Assembly: GCA_964386795.1 (NCBI GenBank)
Contig: CAYLUE010000004.1
Coordinates: forward strand, 1 to 53,361
Source: TMED108 sp964386795
Lineage (GTDB): Bacteria > Fidelibacterota > Marinisomatia > Marinisomatales > TCS55
Length of the DNA stretch: 53,361 nucleotides
Direction of reading: 5' to 3'
The translations under genes were made by a program, and so were the position numbers. Below the pieces are notes generated by a model. That model had not been told where the DNA came from. It did no database searches and saw only the letters and a list, made by a program, of their open reading frames with translations. Shown here in pieces: positions 28,106 through 35,656 of this stretch. Numbering within the stretch: position 1 is the first letter of the stretch; each line of letters starts with the position of its first letter.

Positions 28106-28139
28106 AATAGAAAGTAGAATAGTTTTAATCATATAATCT

Positions 28140-28340
28140 TTACGATTTATCATATTTCTTTTTAAACTGTTCAATTCTTCCAGCGGTATCAACCAATTTT
28201 TGTTTTCCAGTATAAAATGGATGGCATTCCGAGCAAATATCAATGTTTTGATCGCCCATCGTGCTGAATACTTTAAATGAATACCCGCAAGAACATGTTA
28301 CAGTTCCTTCTTTATAATCAGGATGTATATCTTGTTTCAT
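28140..28340 (-). CDS. rpmE: Ribosomal protein L31 (zinc-binding type)
   Basis: This 66-residue protein has four cysteines, Cys16, Cys18, Cys36 and Cys39 (CSCGYSF; ICSECHPFYTGKQ), the zinc-ligand set of the C+ form of L31. It is a component of the large ribosomal subunit. It follows the aspartate aminotransferase gene by 16 bases and leads into DUF1385 and prfA, a common gene order. Confidence 0.96.
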   Translation of the reverse strand: MKQDIHPDYKEGTVTCSCGYSFKVFSTMGDQNIDICSECHPFYTGKQKLVDTAGRIEQFKKKYDKS

Positions 28341-28356
28341 TTTTTTCCTTAAATAG

Positions 28357-29553
28357 TTAGTTTATTTTTTCGATAATTTTTTCTACTCTACCTATGCCAT
28401 CTTCAATTGTTTTTTCATCAATTGCATAAGAAAAACGTACATACCCCGGAGCACCAAATCCGTCTCCTGGTATTGTAGCAACATGTGCTTCATTTAAGAA
28501 GATTTCACATAAGTCAAATGAGTTATTAATTTTTTTTTCATGAAATGATTTGCCAATATAATAACTAAAATCTGGAAAAGCATAAAATGCACCGCCAGGA
28601 ATTAGGCAATTAACTTCTGGGAGTTTATTAAGTAAATTAATCATATAATCGCGCCGTTGCTTAAAAATAACTATCATGTTATCAACGGTTGTTTGATCTC
28701 CATTCAAAGCTTCGATTGATGCAACCTGCCCTACAGAATTTGCGCAAGATGTAGCTTGGCCTTGTATTTTTGACATCGCTTTAATGATTTCATTATTTCC
28801 GAATGCATAGCCAATACGCCATCCTGTCATTGCATAAGTTTTAGACATACTCATACATGTTATAATATCGGCATCGATATTGTTTTCATCAGATAATTTT
28901 TGGCTTACAATATGCTCACCATCAAAAACAAGTCTCTCATAACATTCATCAGAAATTACAACCCAGTTATTTTTTTTAGCGATTTTTAATAACTCAAGGA
29001 TAGTTTTCTGAGACCAGACAGAGCCAGTTGGATTAGAGGGTGAATTAATAATTATTCCTTTTATATTTTTATTTACTGCAGCAAGTACAGTGTTAATATC
29101 TGGTTCAAAATTATTTTGTGCATCTGTTTCAATTATTAATGGTCTAGCATCAGACAGTGTAACAAACTCAGGAAAAGAAACCCAGTACGGCTTAAAGATA
29201 ATTACTTCGTCGCCATCCTGAAATAACGCCTGGCAAGCTAGATAAAGGCTTTGTTTTTCTCCATTAGAAACAAGAACCTGATCAGGTAATATATTTATTT
29301 TATTTTCACGCTTCACTTTATCACAAATAGCATTTCGAAGCTCAATCATTCCAGAGCCTGCAGTGTATTTGGTATGGCCGTTATCCATTCCGGTTTTTGC
29401 AGCATCAATAATATTTTTCGGCGTATTAAAGTCAGGTTGCCCTGCACTAAAATTAATGACATCATGACCTGCGTGTTTTAATTCAGCAGCTCTTGATGTC
29501 ATTTCTAGCGTAAATGACGGTTTTACTTTATTTACTCTATCTGCTAACTTCAT
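28357..29553 (-). CDS. Class I/II aminotransferase, probably aspartate aminotransferase
   Basis: This 398-residue fold-type I PLP enzyme carries FSAGQPDFNTP, SNGEKQSLYLACQAL, NSPSNPTGSVWS, and the lysine loop MSKTYAMTGWRIGYAFG that binds PLP, then a C-terminal FRFSYA-like VRFSYAID. This is the subgroup Ib pattern of AspC/AspAT, which makes aspartate from oxaloacetate, although related enzymes act on aromatic or branched acids. Its start overlaps the stop of the Cas6b-like gene (TAATG), so both are translated together. Confidence 0.92.
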   Translation of the reverse strand: MKLADRVNKVKPSFTLEMTSRAAELKHAGHDVINFSAGQPDFNTPKNIIDAAKTGMDNGHTKYTAGSGMIELRNAICDKVKRENKINILPDQVLVSNGEKQSLYLACQALFQDGDEVIIFKPYWVSFPEFVTLSDARPLIIETDAQNNFEPDINTVLAAVNKNIKGIIINSPSNPTGSVWSQKTILELLKIAKKNNWVVISDECYERLVFDGEHIVSQKLSDENNIDADIITCMSMSKTYAMTGWRIGYAFGNNEIIKAMSKIQGQATSCANSVGQVASIEALNGDQTTVDNMIVIFKQRRDYMINLLNKLPEVNCLIPGGAFYAFPDFSYYIGKSFHEKKINNSFDLCEIFLNEAHVATIPGDGFGAPGYVRFSYAIDEKTIEDGIGRVEKIIEKIN

Positions 29554-30572
29554 TATTTAATCGTATGTTGTTTTTTATGGTATTCTTCAGAATTATAATT
29601 AATTGATGATTGTGAATTATCGTTCATCTTTGTTTTGTTTTTTATTGAACTTTTATTATTTGCTTTGCGATTAGATTTTATGCCATTATTTGAAAAACTT
29701 TTTGATTTTAATTTTTTAGATTTGCTGTTCTTGCTTTGCTGTTTTCTCTTTTTAGAAATTACTGGCCTTGGGACTTTGTCTACTTCAATCTCATGAATGG
29801 AAGAAAAGAGTTTGTTTTCTTCAGTAGAAACTTTTGATTCCATTGCCTCCTCTTTTAGTGTATTAAATTCATTATCATTAAAATTAATACTCTCACCTCT
29901 ATTTTCTCCAATAATAGTTCCATATCCTCGTGTGATTCCATTACCAATACCAATATAATTTGGTAATATTAAATTTGAGTAGAACTCGCCCTGAAAAGCC
30001 CCCCAACCTTTTTGATCTGTTGAAATTGGCTCTAAAGAAGAAATATTAATTTTAGAAAAAATGTTTTTTTCAAAATCAAATCCAACTTCCCTTGCAAGAA
30101 AAACTATATTTTCTCCTAATAGTTTGTTTAAAAATTCTAACTGATTAGCATCTTTCATAGCTCGATATTTGTTATTTGTACTATGATTAAGTGCTACCCA
30201 ATTTGAAATAAAGTTGTACTTTAATAAATTTGATGTCAGTTGAAATATCTGCGTTTTTTCTTCAATTTTGCAATCTTCAACATTAAAAGTTATATCTCCA
30301 AAATTAAGTTCTTTTACATCGTTTTTGATTTTTATTATTGGTTCAACGCCTTGATTTAATCCAATTATGAAAATTTCCTCATCTATAACTTTGACCTGTA
30401 TTCTTGGATATAGAAATTTTTTTCTATATGCCCCATTCAACATTGGAACTATTTCTTCATTAGGAAATTGCTTCATAATTACCCCCTTTACTTGATAGGG
30501 GGTTTTGCGAACAGGCTTATCTGTTTTTATTTTTAATAAGATTGATTTTACGGCTGGGGTACTAGTGATCAT
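29553..30572 (-). CDS. Cas6b-like RAMP RNA-binding protein with long basic tail (orphan)
   Basis: This 339-residue protein's first 223 residues match the Cas6b family as I know it. The N-terminal RAMP half has TPYQVKGVIMKQFPNE, KKFLYPRIQVKVID and IIGLNQGVEPIIKI. The C-terminal half has SNWVALNHSTNNKY, LLGENIVFLAREVG, GAFQGEFYSNLILPNYIG and a glycine-rich loop IGNGITRGYGTI, the RNA-binding G-loop of Cas6 proteins. Cas6 endoribonucleases cut CRISPR precursor RNA, usually with a His in the N-terminal half; here no His occurs before residue 130, so cleavage may be lost. Residues 224-339 form an added low-complexity tail rich in Lys, Ser and Asn. No CRISPR array or other cas gene is visible. It lies 19 bases after rho and its stop overlaps the aspartate aminotransferase start. 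Confidence 0.82.
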   Translation of the reverse strand: MITSTPAVKSILLKIKTDKPVRKTPYQVKGVIMKQFPNEEIVPMLNGAYRKKFLYPRIQVKVIDEEIFIIGLNQGVEPIIKIKNDVKELNFGDITFNVEDCKIEEKTQIFQLTSNLLKYNFISNWVALNHSTNNKYRAMKDANQLEFLNKLLGENIVFLAREVGFDFEKNIFSKINISSLEPISTDQKGWGAFQGEFYSNLILPNYIGIGNGITRGYGTIIGENRGESINFNDNEFNTLKEEAMESKVSTEENKLFSSIHEIEVDKVPRPVISKKRKQQSKNSKSKKLKSKSFSNNGIKSNRKANNKSSIKNKTKMNDNSQSSINYNSEEYHKKQHTIK

Positions 30573-30591
30573 AAATATAAAATTTCAATAA

Positions 30592-31839
30592 TTACTGACT
30601 CATTGTTTCCATAAACTCATCATTGGTTTTGGTTCTTCTCATTCTATCTTGAATAAATTCCATTGCTTCTATAACATTCATATCGTTAAGCAATTTTCTC
30701 AATATCCACATCCTTGCAAGCACTTTCTTGTCTAAGAGTAATTCTTCTTTTCTCGTTCCAGACTTAATTAAATCAAAGGAGGGATAAATTCTTCTATCGC
30801 TAAGCTTTCTATCCATTACTAATTCCATATTTCCAGTCCCTTTGAATTCTTCAAAAATTACTTCATCCATTCTGCTTCCAGTATCTATTAATGCCGTGGC
30901 AAGTATTGTCAAGCTTCCACTTTCTTCTGTATTTCTAGCTGCGCCGAAAAATTGCTTTGGTTTTTTTAATGCATTTGAATCTACTCCACCTGATAAAATT
31001 TTTCCGCTATGCGGAATAACAGAATTATGTGCTCGCCCGAGTCGCGTTATGCTGTCAAGAAGAATTACAACATCTTCGCCAAATTCTACCATACGCCTCG
31101 CTTTTTGTATTACCATATCTGCAACTGCAACATGCCTTTCAGGAGCTTCGTCAAAAGTAGAGCTAATTACCTCTGCTTCAACATTCCGCTTCATATCAGT
31201 AACCTCTTCAGGTCTTTCATCAATTAACAGAATTATCATTTTTACTTCTGGATGATTTTGTGTAATTGCATTGGCAACTTTTTGCATTAATACAGTTTTT
31301 CCTGTTTTAGGTTGTGCAACTAAAAGGCCGCGCTGTCCTTTTCCAACAGGTGAAATCATATCCATCACTCTAGTTGATAAATCTTTTGGATTTATTTCTA
31401 AATTAAATTTTTCCTCTGGATAAAGAGGGGTTAAATTATCAAATAATATAGCTTTTCTAAGCTCGGAGGGGTCTTTGCCATTTACCTCTTCAACTTTAAG
31501 CAGCGCATAAAATCTTTCTTTTGATTTAGGGGGTCTAATTTGACCAGAAACCTCATGGCCTGTCCGTAGCCCAAATCGCTTGATTTGCGATGGGCTAACA
31601 TAAATATCATCAGGGCCTGGTAAATAATTAAAGTTTGGACTCCTTAGAAAACCATAGCCTTCATTTAGAACTTCTAGAACGCCTTTGGCTGTAACTCCAC
31701 CATCCTTCTCCATTTGAGCTTCTAGGATCTTGACGATAAGCTCTTGTCTATTCATTCCTGAGTAGCTCTCTATTTCAAGCTTTGTTGCAAGCTCGGTGAG
31801 TTCTTTAATCCTTAACTTTTGTAATTCACTAACATTCAT
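30592..31839 (-). CDS. rho: Transcription termination factor Rho
   Basis: This 415-residue protein has the Rho N-terminal helical domain (about 1-45), the RNA-binding cold-shock-like domain (GFLRSPNFNYLPGPDDIYV, KRFGLRTGHEVSG), and a RecA-type ATPase with Walker A AQPKTGKTVLMQ, Walker B VVILLDSITRLGRAHN, and the Q-/R-loop segments (GGVDSNALKKPKQFFGAARN). It is a hexameric helicase that ends transcription of untranslated RNA. A 125-base leader precedes it. No insert domain is present, so the length is minimal. Confidence 0.98.
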   Translation of the reverse strand: MNVSELQKLRIKELTELATKLEIESYSGMNRQELIVKILEAQMEKDGGVTAKGVLEVLNEGYGFLRSPNFNYLPGPDDIYVSPSQIKRFGLRTGHEVSGQIRPPKSKERFYALLKVEEVNGKDPSELRKAILFDNLTPLYPEEKFNLEINPKDLSTRVMDMISPVGKGQRGLLVAQPKTGKTVLMQKVANAITQNHPEVKMIILLIDERPEEVTDMKRNVEAEVISSTFDEAPERHVAVADMVIQKARRMVEFGEDVVILLDSITRLGRAHNSVIPHSGKILSGGVDSNALKKPKQFFGAARNTEESGSLTILATALIDTGSRMDEVIFEEFKGTGNMELVMDRKLSDRRIYPSFDLIKSGTRKEELLLDKKVLARMWILRKLLNDMNVIEAMEFIQDRMRRTKTNDEFMETMSQ

Positions 31840-31899
31840 AAATAAATAACCTTAATTAAATAATTGAAAATAAGCTTAGAAATTTTTTTGAGGAGTACG

Positions 31900-31917
31900 C
31901 CCGCGCCTAGGGCCGGG
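31900..31917. other. GC-rich hairpin in the leader of rho
   Basis: The 125-base space 31840-31964 between folC and rho is AT-rich except for one GC island. In it CCCG (31900-31903) and GCC (31905-31907) pair with GGC (31911-31913) and CGGG (31914-31917) around a three-base loop, with one bulged C. No T-run follows on either strand, so it is not an intrinsic terminator. It lies 61 bases before the rho start and might be a leader element; rho is autoregulated through its leader in E. coli, but this is only analogy. Confidence 0.45.
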
Positions 31918-31964
31918 ACTTTATAAACACGTATATCAATAATTAAGATGGATATTACAAAATT

Positions 31965-33230
31965 TTATCTAAAAATGCCAAATTTATCAAAAACTGATTT
32001 TGCCATGTAATGACTTCCCATTATTATACCAGGATTATGACTTGTTTCTACTTTGTTTATAAGTAAATCAAATGATTTATCAATCGATTTTACCTTTTCA
32101 ATATTTTCTTGATTGGATTTATTAGTAAAAAATTTATATAAATCATTTGCTTCCATTAAATCAAATTTATCTGAACCAGTTATTATCAATGATGCAAAAT
32201 TATTCATTAATGCTTTAGAAATTAATTCAATTTCCTTATCTCCTTTTAATGAAAGAACTATATGTGGAAGAGTTTTATATATAGATTTTATTGTATCAAT
32301 CACCGCTTTAACCCCTTTGTCGTTATGCGCAACATCATAATATATAGGTAAGCTAGAAGAGACTTTCTGCATCCTTCCATGCCATTTTGTATTTGTTAAC
32401 CCTTTTTGAATTGTTTGTGTTTTAATTTTGTTATTAAATGTTTTTGCAATTTCAATTGACGTTGCTGCATTTTGGGCCTGATGGAATCCTAATAGTGGAG
32501 TGATAAACGTTTCGGACTTATATTTAAATTCTGTTCCCAATGGCGATAAATGAATATTATTTATATCTCCGATTTTATTAATAGGTGAGTTCATTTTATT
32601 AGCTACTTTGATAATATACTGCTCTGCTTTCAAGTATTGATGTGAAAGCACTACTGGAATATTTTTCTTTATTATTCCCGATTTTTCTTTTGTTATTGAT
32701 AAGATATCTTTTCCTAAAATATGTTTATGATCAAGTGATATTGGAGTAATTGCTGCAACCTTAGGTAATATAATATTTGTGGAATCTAACCGTCCGCCTA
32801 GACCAACCTCAATAATCGCAATATCTACTTTTTTCTGAACAAAATAATCTAATGCCATGACTGTCGTAGTTTCAAAAAAGGTGGAGCATATTCTGTCAAT
32901 ATCAATTCTTTTTTCTTCAATAAATGACGCGATATCATCATCTAAAATGCATTTCCCATTTATTGTAATTCTTTCATTAAATCTTACAAGGTGGGGAGAG
33001 GTATATAATCCAACTTTGTATCCTTCAGATCGCAGGATAGAGGCAAGCATTGATGCTGTTGAACCCTTACCATTTGTTCCAGCAATATGAATTGAAGCTA
33101 ACTTATGATGGGGATTACCACATGATTTTAAAAGTTTTAGGGTATGGTCTAGCCCTTTTTTAATTCCTAATCGTTTCAGATTATAAAGATAGGCAAGCTG
33201 GTTTTTAATATGAATTGAAGTGTTAATAAT
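31965..33230 (-). CDS. folC: Folylpolyglutamate synthase/dihydrofolate synthase FolC; no canonical start
   Basis: The first in-frame ATG (33050) would begin after the P-loop. Reading upstream in frame gives LAYLYNLKRLGIKKGLDHTL and the essential AGTNGKGSTASML, exactly as FolC proteins begin. The frame is closed by a TAA at 33261-33263 with no ATG, GTG or TTG between. I therefore extend to about the ATT at 33230 (421 residues), normal for the family. Later motifs are LYTSPHLVRFNERI, AIIEVGLGGRLDSTN, ITPISLDHKHILG, KSGIIKK and DVAHNDKGVKA. It adds glutamates to folate (and may act on dihydropteroate). A one-base indel in the assembly is an alternative explanation for the missing start. It follows the amidase gene. 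Confidence 0.85.
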   Translation of the reverse strand: MINTSIHIKNQLAYLYNLKRLGIKKGLDHTLKLLKSCGNPHHKLASIHIAGTNGKGSTASMLASILRSEGYKVGLYTSPHLVRFNERITINGKCILDDDIASFIEEKRIDIDRICSTFFETTTVMALDYFVQKKVDIAIIEVGLGGRLDSTNIILPKVAAITPISLDHKHILGKDILSITKEKSGIIKKNIPVVLSHQYLKAEQYIIKVANKMNSPINKIGDINNIHLSPLGTEFKYKSETFITPLLGFHQAQNAATSIEIAKTFNNKIKTQTIQKGLTNTKWHGRMQKVSSSLPIYYDVAHNDKGVKAVIDTIKSIYKTLPHIVLSLKGDKEIELISKALMNNFASLIITGSDKFDLMEANDLYKFFTNKSNQENIEKVKSIDKSFDLLINKVETSHNPGIIMGSHYMAKSVFDKFGIFR

Positions 33231-33266
33231 GTTAAATGTAAAGAAAAATAAATGAATTGATTAACA

Positions 33267-34769
33267 TTAGTTTTCGGCTAAATATTGCTCTCGTGAGTAT
33301 CTAAATTTTACAATTGCTTTATATACGCAATTTGCAATAGCCTGTCTGTATTTAGAATTTCGAAGATTTTTCTCTTCGTTTCTATTGGTTAAATAACCTG
33401 CTTCTATTAAAACATTTGGCATACTTGCGCCTATTAAAACATGGAATCCAGCCTGCTTGACACCTCTATTTTTTGATTTAATCTTTTTAGCCATTTCTTC
33501 TTGAACCATCGCAGCTAATTCTTCGCTTTCTCTCATAAAAATGCTTTGAGCCATCGTTGCCATGATTAGATTTTCTCCAGACAGATCTTTATATCTATTG
33601 TCTGCTCTATTTTCATATTTAATTGCCTCATTCTCACGAGATGCAACTTCAATCGCATCTTCTGTTTTTCCTGGGCGTAATAAATAAGTTTCAAAACCAT
33701 AAGCTGATTTATTTGGATTTCCATTCAAATGAATGCTTAAAAACATTTTTCCATTTGACTCATTGGCCATCTTTGTCCTTTTCCATAACGGGATAAAGGT
33801 GTCTTCTTCTCTCGTATAGATGACTTTTAGTTTAGTATTTTTTTCAAGAAGAAGTCCGATGCGCTTTACAATATCTAAGGCAATGTCTTTTTCTTTTGTA
33901 CCTCTAGGACCCATTGTACCAGGATCTTTGCCACCATGACCCGCATCTAACACAATTGTATCTAGCTTCCATCTATCTTTTACTTCTTTAATTCGCTCAA
34001 TACTATTATCCATAGGGGTCCTTAATGATACCACTATTTCACTGGGATCTTTTGCTTGATATAGCTCATGACTATCAACTTTTGTCTTTATTTGTAGAGC
34101 AATTTGCGCGGTTTTTTCTAATTGATCAGCCGCAATGCTTCTCACTACTCCTCTAATATCACTTCTTCTAATTTCAGTTGTATCAACTAATGCATCTACG
34201 ATAGTTATATAAAACCACCCATTTTCATGAAAAAATGAACTGATATTTCCTTCAGGAAAACTAGAGCGAGTTTTTATTCTTAAAATCGTACCATTTGCTT
34301 TTTCATTAATCTCTATACCAGTTATATTGAACTCTTTAATATCAATATCAAGAACCATGCGCCTTGCATCATAACCTATGCCAGGCATCGTGGTTTCTTT
34401 TATCAGATTAAACAATGCCTCAGCTTGAACAAAAATGTCATCACCATCCCAAATAGCATAGGCTGGCATCTGATACACTCGTTCGTCAACTAATATATAA
34501 CTACTATTTCCAGATATTTTTATTCTATTATTACCAATATATATAACCATTTTTAATCGATCGGTATTTATATATGGTTTTCTTGCTGATAAAACCCGAG
34601 AAACATCTTTCGCAGATACATAGACCCCCCTCAAATTATCTAAGGTTTTAATTTCATCCGTAGAATTATTAACACGGTTGACTACTCGCACTGTGGAAGA
34701 TTTAGCTACAGTTAATACCAAAAAGCTAAATACAAATATTAAATAAAAAGATTTTCGTAAAAGAAACAT
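33267..34769 (-). CDS. N-acetylmuramoyl-L-alanine amidase (Amidase_3) with AMIN-like N-terminus
   Basis: This 500-residue exported protein has a signal peptide (about 1-23, ending LTVAKS). Residues about 40-135 resemble the copper-amine-oxidase-N domain (VYVSAKDVSRVLSA, VYQMPAYAIWDGDDIFVQAE), then an AMIN-like domain (TEIRRSDIRGVVRSI). The zinc amidase domain (about 270-490) has the ligand motifs TIVLDAGHGGKDPGTMG, GTKEKDIALDI, SIHLNGNPNKSA and VLIEAGYLTNRNEE. It cleaves the peptide side chain from MurNAc in peptidoglycan, needed for cell separation. Its stop overlaps an ATG (TAATG at 33265-33269) that starts an 11-codon open frame ahead of folC. Confidence 0.95.
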   Translation of the reverse strand: MFLLRKSFYLIFVFSFLVLTVAKSSTVRVVNRVNNSTDEIKTLDNLRGVYVSAKDVSRVLSARKPYINTDRLKMVIYIGNNRIKISGNSSYILVDERVYQMPAYAIWDGDDIFVQAEALFNLIKETTMPGIGYDARRMVLDIDIKEFNITGIEINEKANGTILRIKTRSSFPEGNISSFFHENGWFYITIVDALVDTTEIRRSDIRGVVRSIAADQLEKTAQIALQIKTKVDSHELYQAKDPSEIVVSLRTPMDNSIERIKEVKDRWKLDTIVLDAGHGGKDPGTMGPRGTKEKDIALDIVKRIGLLLEKNTKLKVIYTREEDTFIPLWKRTKMANESNGKMFLSIHLNGNPNKSAYGFETYLLRPGKTEDAIEVASRENEAIKYENRADNRYKDLSGENLIMATMAQSIFMRESEELAAMVQEEMAKKIKSKNRGVKQAGFHVLIGASMPNVLIEAGYLTNRNEEKNLRNSKYRQAIANCVYKAIVKFRYSREQYLAEN

Positions 34770-34840
34770 AAAATAAATTATTCCGGTATATATAATATTA
34801 TAAAAGATTGAGAAAAAATAAAGAAATCTAAATATAAATA

Positions 34841-34880
34841 AAAACGCTCCAAATGTTATAAAAATGGAGCGCTTTTATTT
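34841..34880 (-). terminator. Intrinsic terminator after the second small membrane-protein gene
   Basis: Read on the minus strand, CGCTCCA and TGGAGCG form a seven-pair stem around an AT-rich loop, followed by TTTTTATTTATATTT. It ends the transcript of the small gene at 34897-35112 and separates it from the amidase operon. Confidence 0.75.
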
Positions 34881-34896
34881 ATTTATTTGGTAGTAA

Positions 34897-35112
34897 CTAG
34901 TTCTTGTTATACCAAAATACAATGATCATTAGTGCTAGTAGACCTGCAAATCCTGCATCACCAAACTTACTCATCAATTCACCCATCGCAGCAACTACAC
35001 CAAAGTAATCATCAAAAAGAATACCGACAACAATGCCAAGCATAACTAAGCCTGTTAAGAGAGATGTTACATCCTCAACAAATGCTGTTACGGTGTCAAA
35101 GGCCTTTTTCAT
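34897..35112 (-). CDS. Tiny two-helix membrane protein (paralogue B)
   Basis: This 71-residue protein has an amphipathic N-terminus (MKKAFDTVTAFVEDVTS), a first hydrophobic helix (LLTGLVMLGIVVGILF), a short acidic loop, a second helix (GFAGLLALMIIVFWYN) and a basic end. It shares layout and the GFxGLLALxIxVxW motif with its upstream neighbour. The ribosome-binding site AGGAGACAAGAA is strong for this genome, suggesting high expression. No family is recognised. A structural membrane, pilin-like or ion-channel role would be guesswork. It ends in a hairpin terminator. Confidence 0.78.
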   Translation of the reverse strand: MKKAFDTVTAFVEDVTSLLTGLVMLGIVVGILFDDYFGVVAAMGELMSKFGDAGFAGLLALMIIVFWYNKN

Positions 35113-35139
35113 TTCTTGTCTCCTAAATTATTTAAGCAG

Positions 35140-35168
35140 AAAGGGACTCTCTAAAGAGAGCCCCTTAA
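35140..35168 (-). terminator. Hairpin between the two small membrane-protein genes
   Basis: On the minus strand GGGGCTCTCT pairs with AGAGAGTCCC (one mismatch) around a two-base loop and is followed by TTTCTGCTT. The T-run is weak, so this may be a leaky terminator or a stabilising hairpin that sets the ratio between the two transcripts. Confidence 0.5.
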
Positions 35169-35179
35169 ATTTCTACTGG

Positions 35180-35389
35180 TTATGCGGCCCAAGAAACAAA
35201 GATTAGTAAAGCTAATAGACCTGAGAATCCACCATCTAAAAAGGATTCTACTAAATCTACAATTCCTCCAATTGGGTCAAACCCAGTTGAATAAATGATG
35301 TTTACAAATACAAACATCACAATAAGTGCTTTAACTAAGCCAACTACTGAAGTGGCAATCCCTGATACGGTTGAAGTAAAATCAGCCAT
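35180..35389 (-). CDS. Tiny two-helix membrane protein (paralogue A)
   Basis: This 69-residue protein has an N-terminal MADFTSTVSGIATSV, a first helix (VGLVKALIVMFVFVNIIY), a glycine-rich loop (FDPIGGIVDLVES) and a second helix (GFSGLLALLIFVSWAA) running to the C-terminus. It is preceded by AAGGAGG at perfect spacing, among the strongest ribosome-binding sites in the window. It is clearly related to the next gene downstream. I do not recognise the family; I have the impression such proteins occur in Marinimicrobia genomes but cannot check. A perfect terminator hairpin sits about 40 bases upstream of the start, inside the probable leader. Confidence 0.8.
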   Translation of the reverse strand: MADFTSTVSGIATSVVGLVKALIVMFVFVNIIYSTGFDPIGGIVDLVESFLDGGFSGLLALLIFVSWAA

Positions 35390-35424
35390 TAGGTTCCTCC
35401 TTGGTTAAGGTTTTATTGAACATT

Positions 35425-35456
35425 AAAAAAGGGGGCAGGTATCCCTGCCCCCTTTT
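35425..35456. terminator. Perfect bidirectional hairpin upstream of the small membrane-protein genes
   Basis: GGGGGCAGG (35431-35439) pairs exactly with CCTGCCCCC (35444-35452), loop TATC, with A6 on one side and T4 on the other, so it fits an intrinsic terminator on both strands. There is no annotated gene upstream on either strand to terminate: eno lies beyond on the plus strand and points away. It must therefore be a leader attenuator, the end of an unannotated small RNA, or a remnant of a lost third copy of the small gene. Confidence 0.85.
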
Positions 35457-35656
35457 GTTCAATTCTTTCGCGTTTGTGTATGTGGTTATATATTCCACTG
35501 TATTATTAAGTTGCTAGAATTTAAACATAAATCTGTATTAATCAATAAACTTTGAATTTTCTTTATTTTTTGCTGTTTTCGTTTCTGTAATAGCTCAATA
35601 TGTTGCTATAATTGAAAAGTGTATTTATCAAATAAATATATTAATCATCCTATTTA

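Noticed and set aside
29553..31839. A CRISPR array or other cas genes near the Cas6b-like gene
   Set aside because: I looked for regularly spaced direct repeats and for Cas1, Cas2, Cas3 or effector-like proteins in the whole window and saw none; every neighbouring gene is a recognised housekeeping gene.
31900..31917. The rho-leader hairpin as the folC terminator
   Set aside because: No T-run follows the stem on either strand, so an intrinsic terminator is not supported.
31840..31964. tRNA or other structured RNA genes in the larger spacers (5706-5890, 31840-31964, 34770-34896, 35461-35656, 40278-40415)
   Set aside because: I found no cloverleaf-like arms, no TpsiC-like GTTCRA box and no CCA end in any of them.
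34897..35389. Twin small membrane proteins as ATP synthase subunit c
   Set aside because: They have two helices of similar size, but no buried carboxylate in the second helix and no atp genes nearby.
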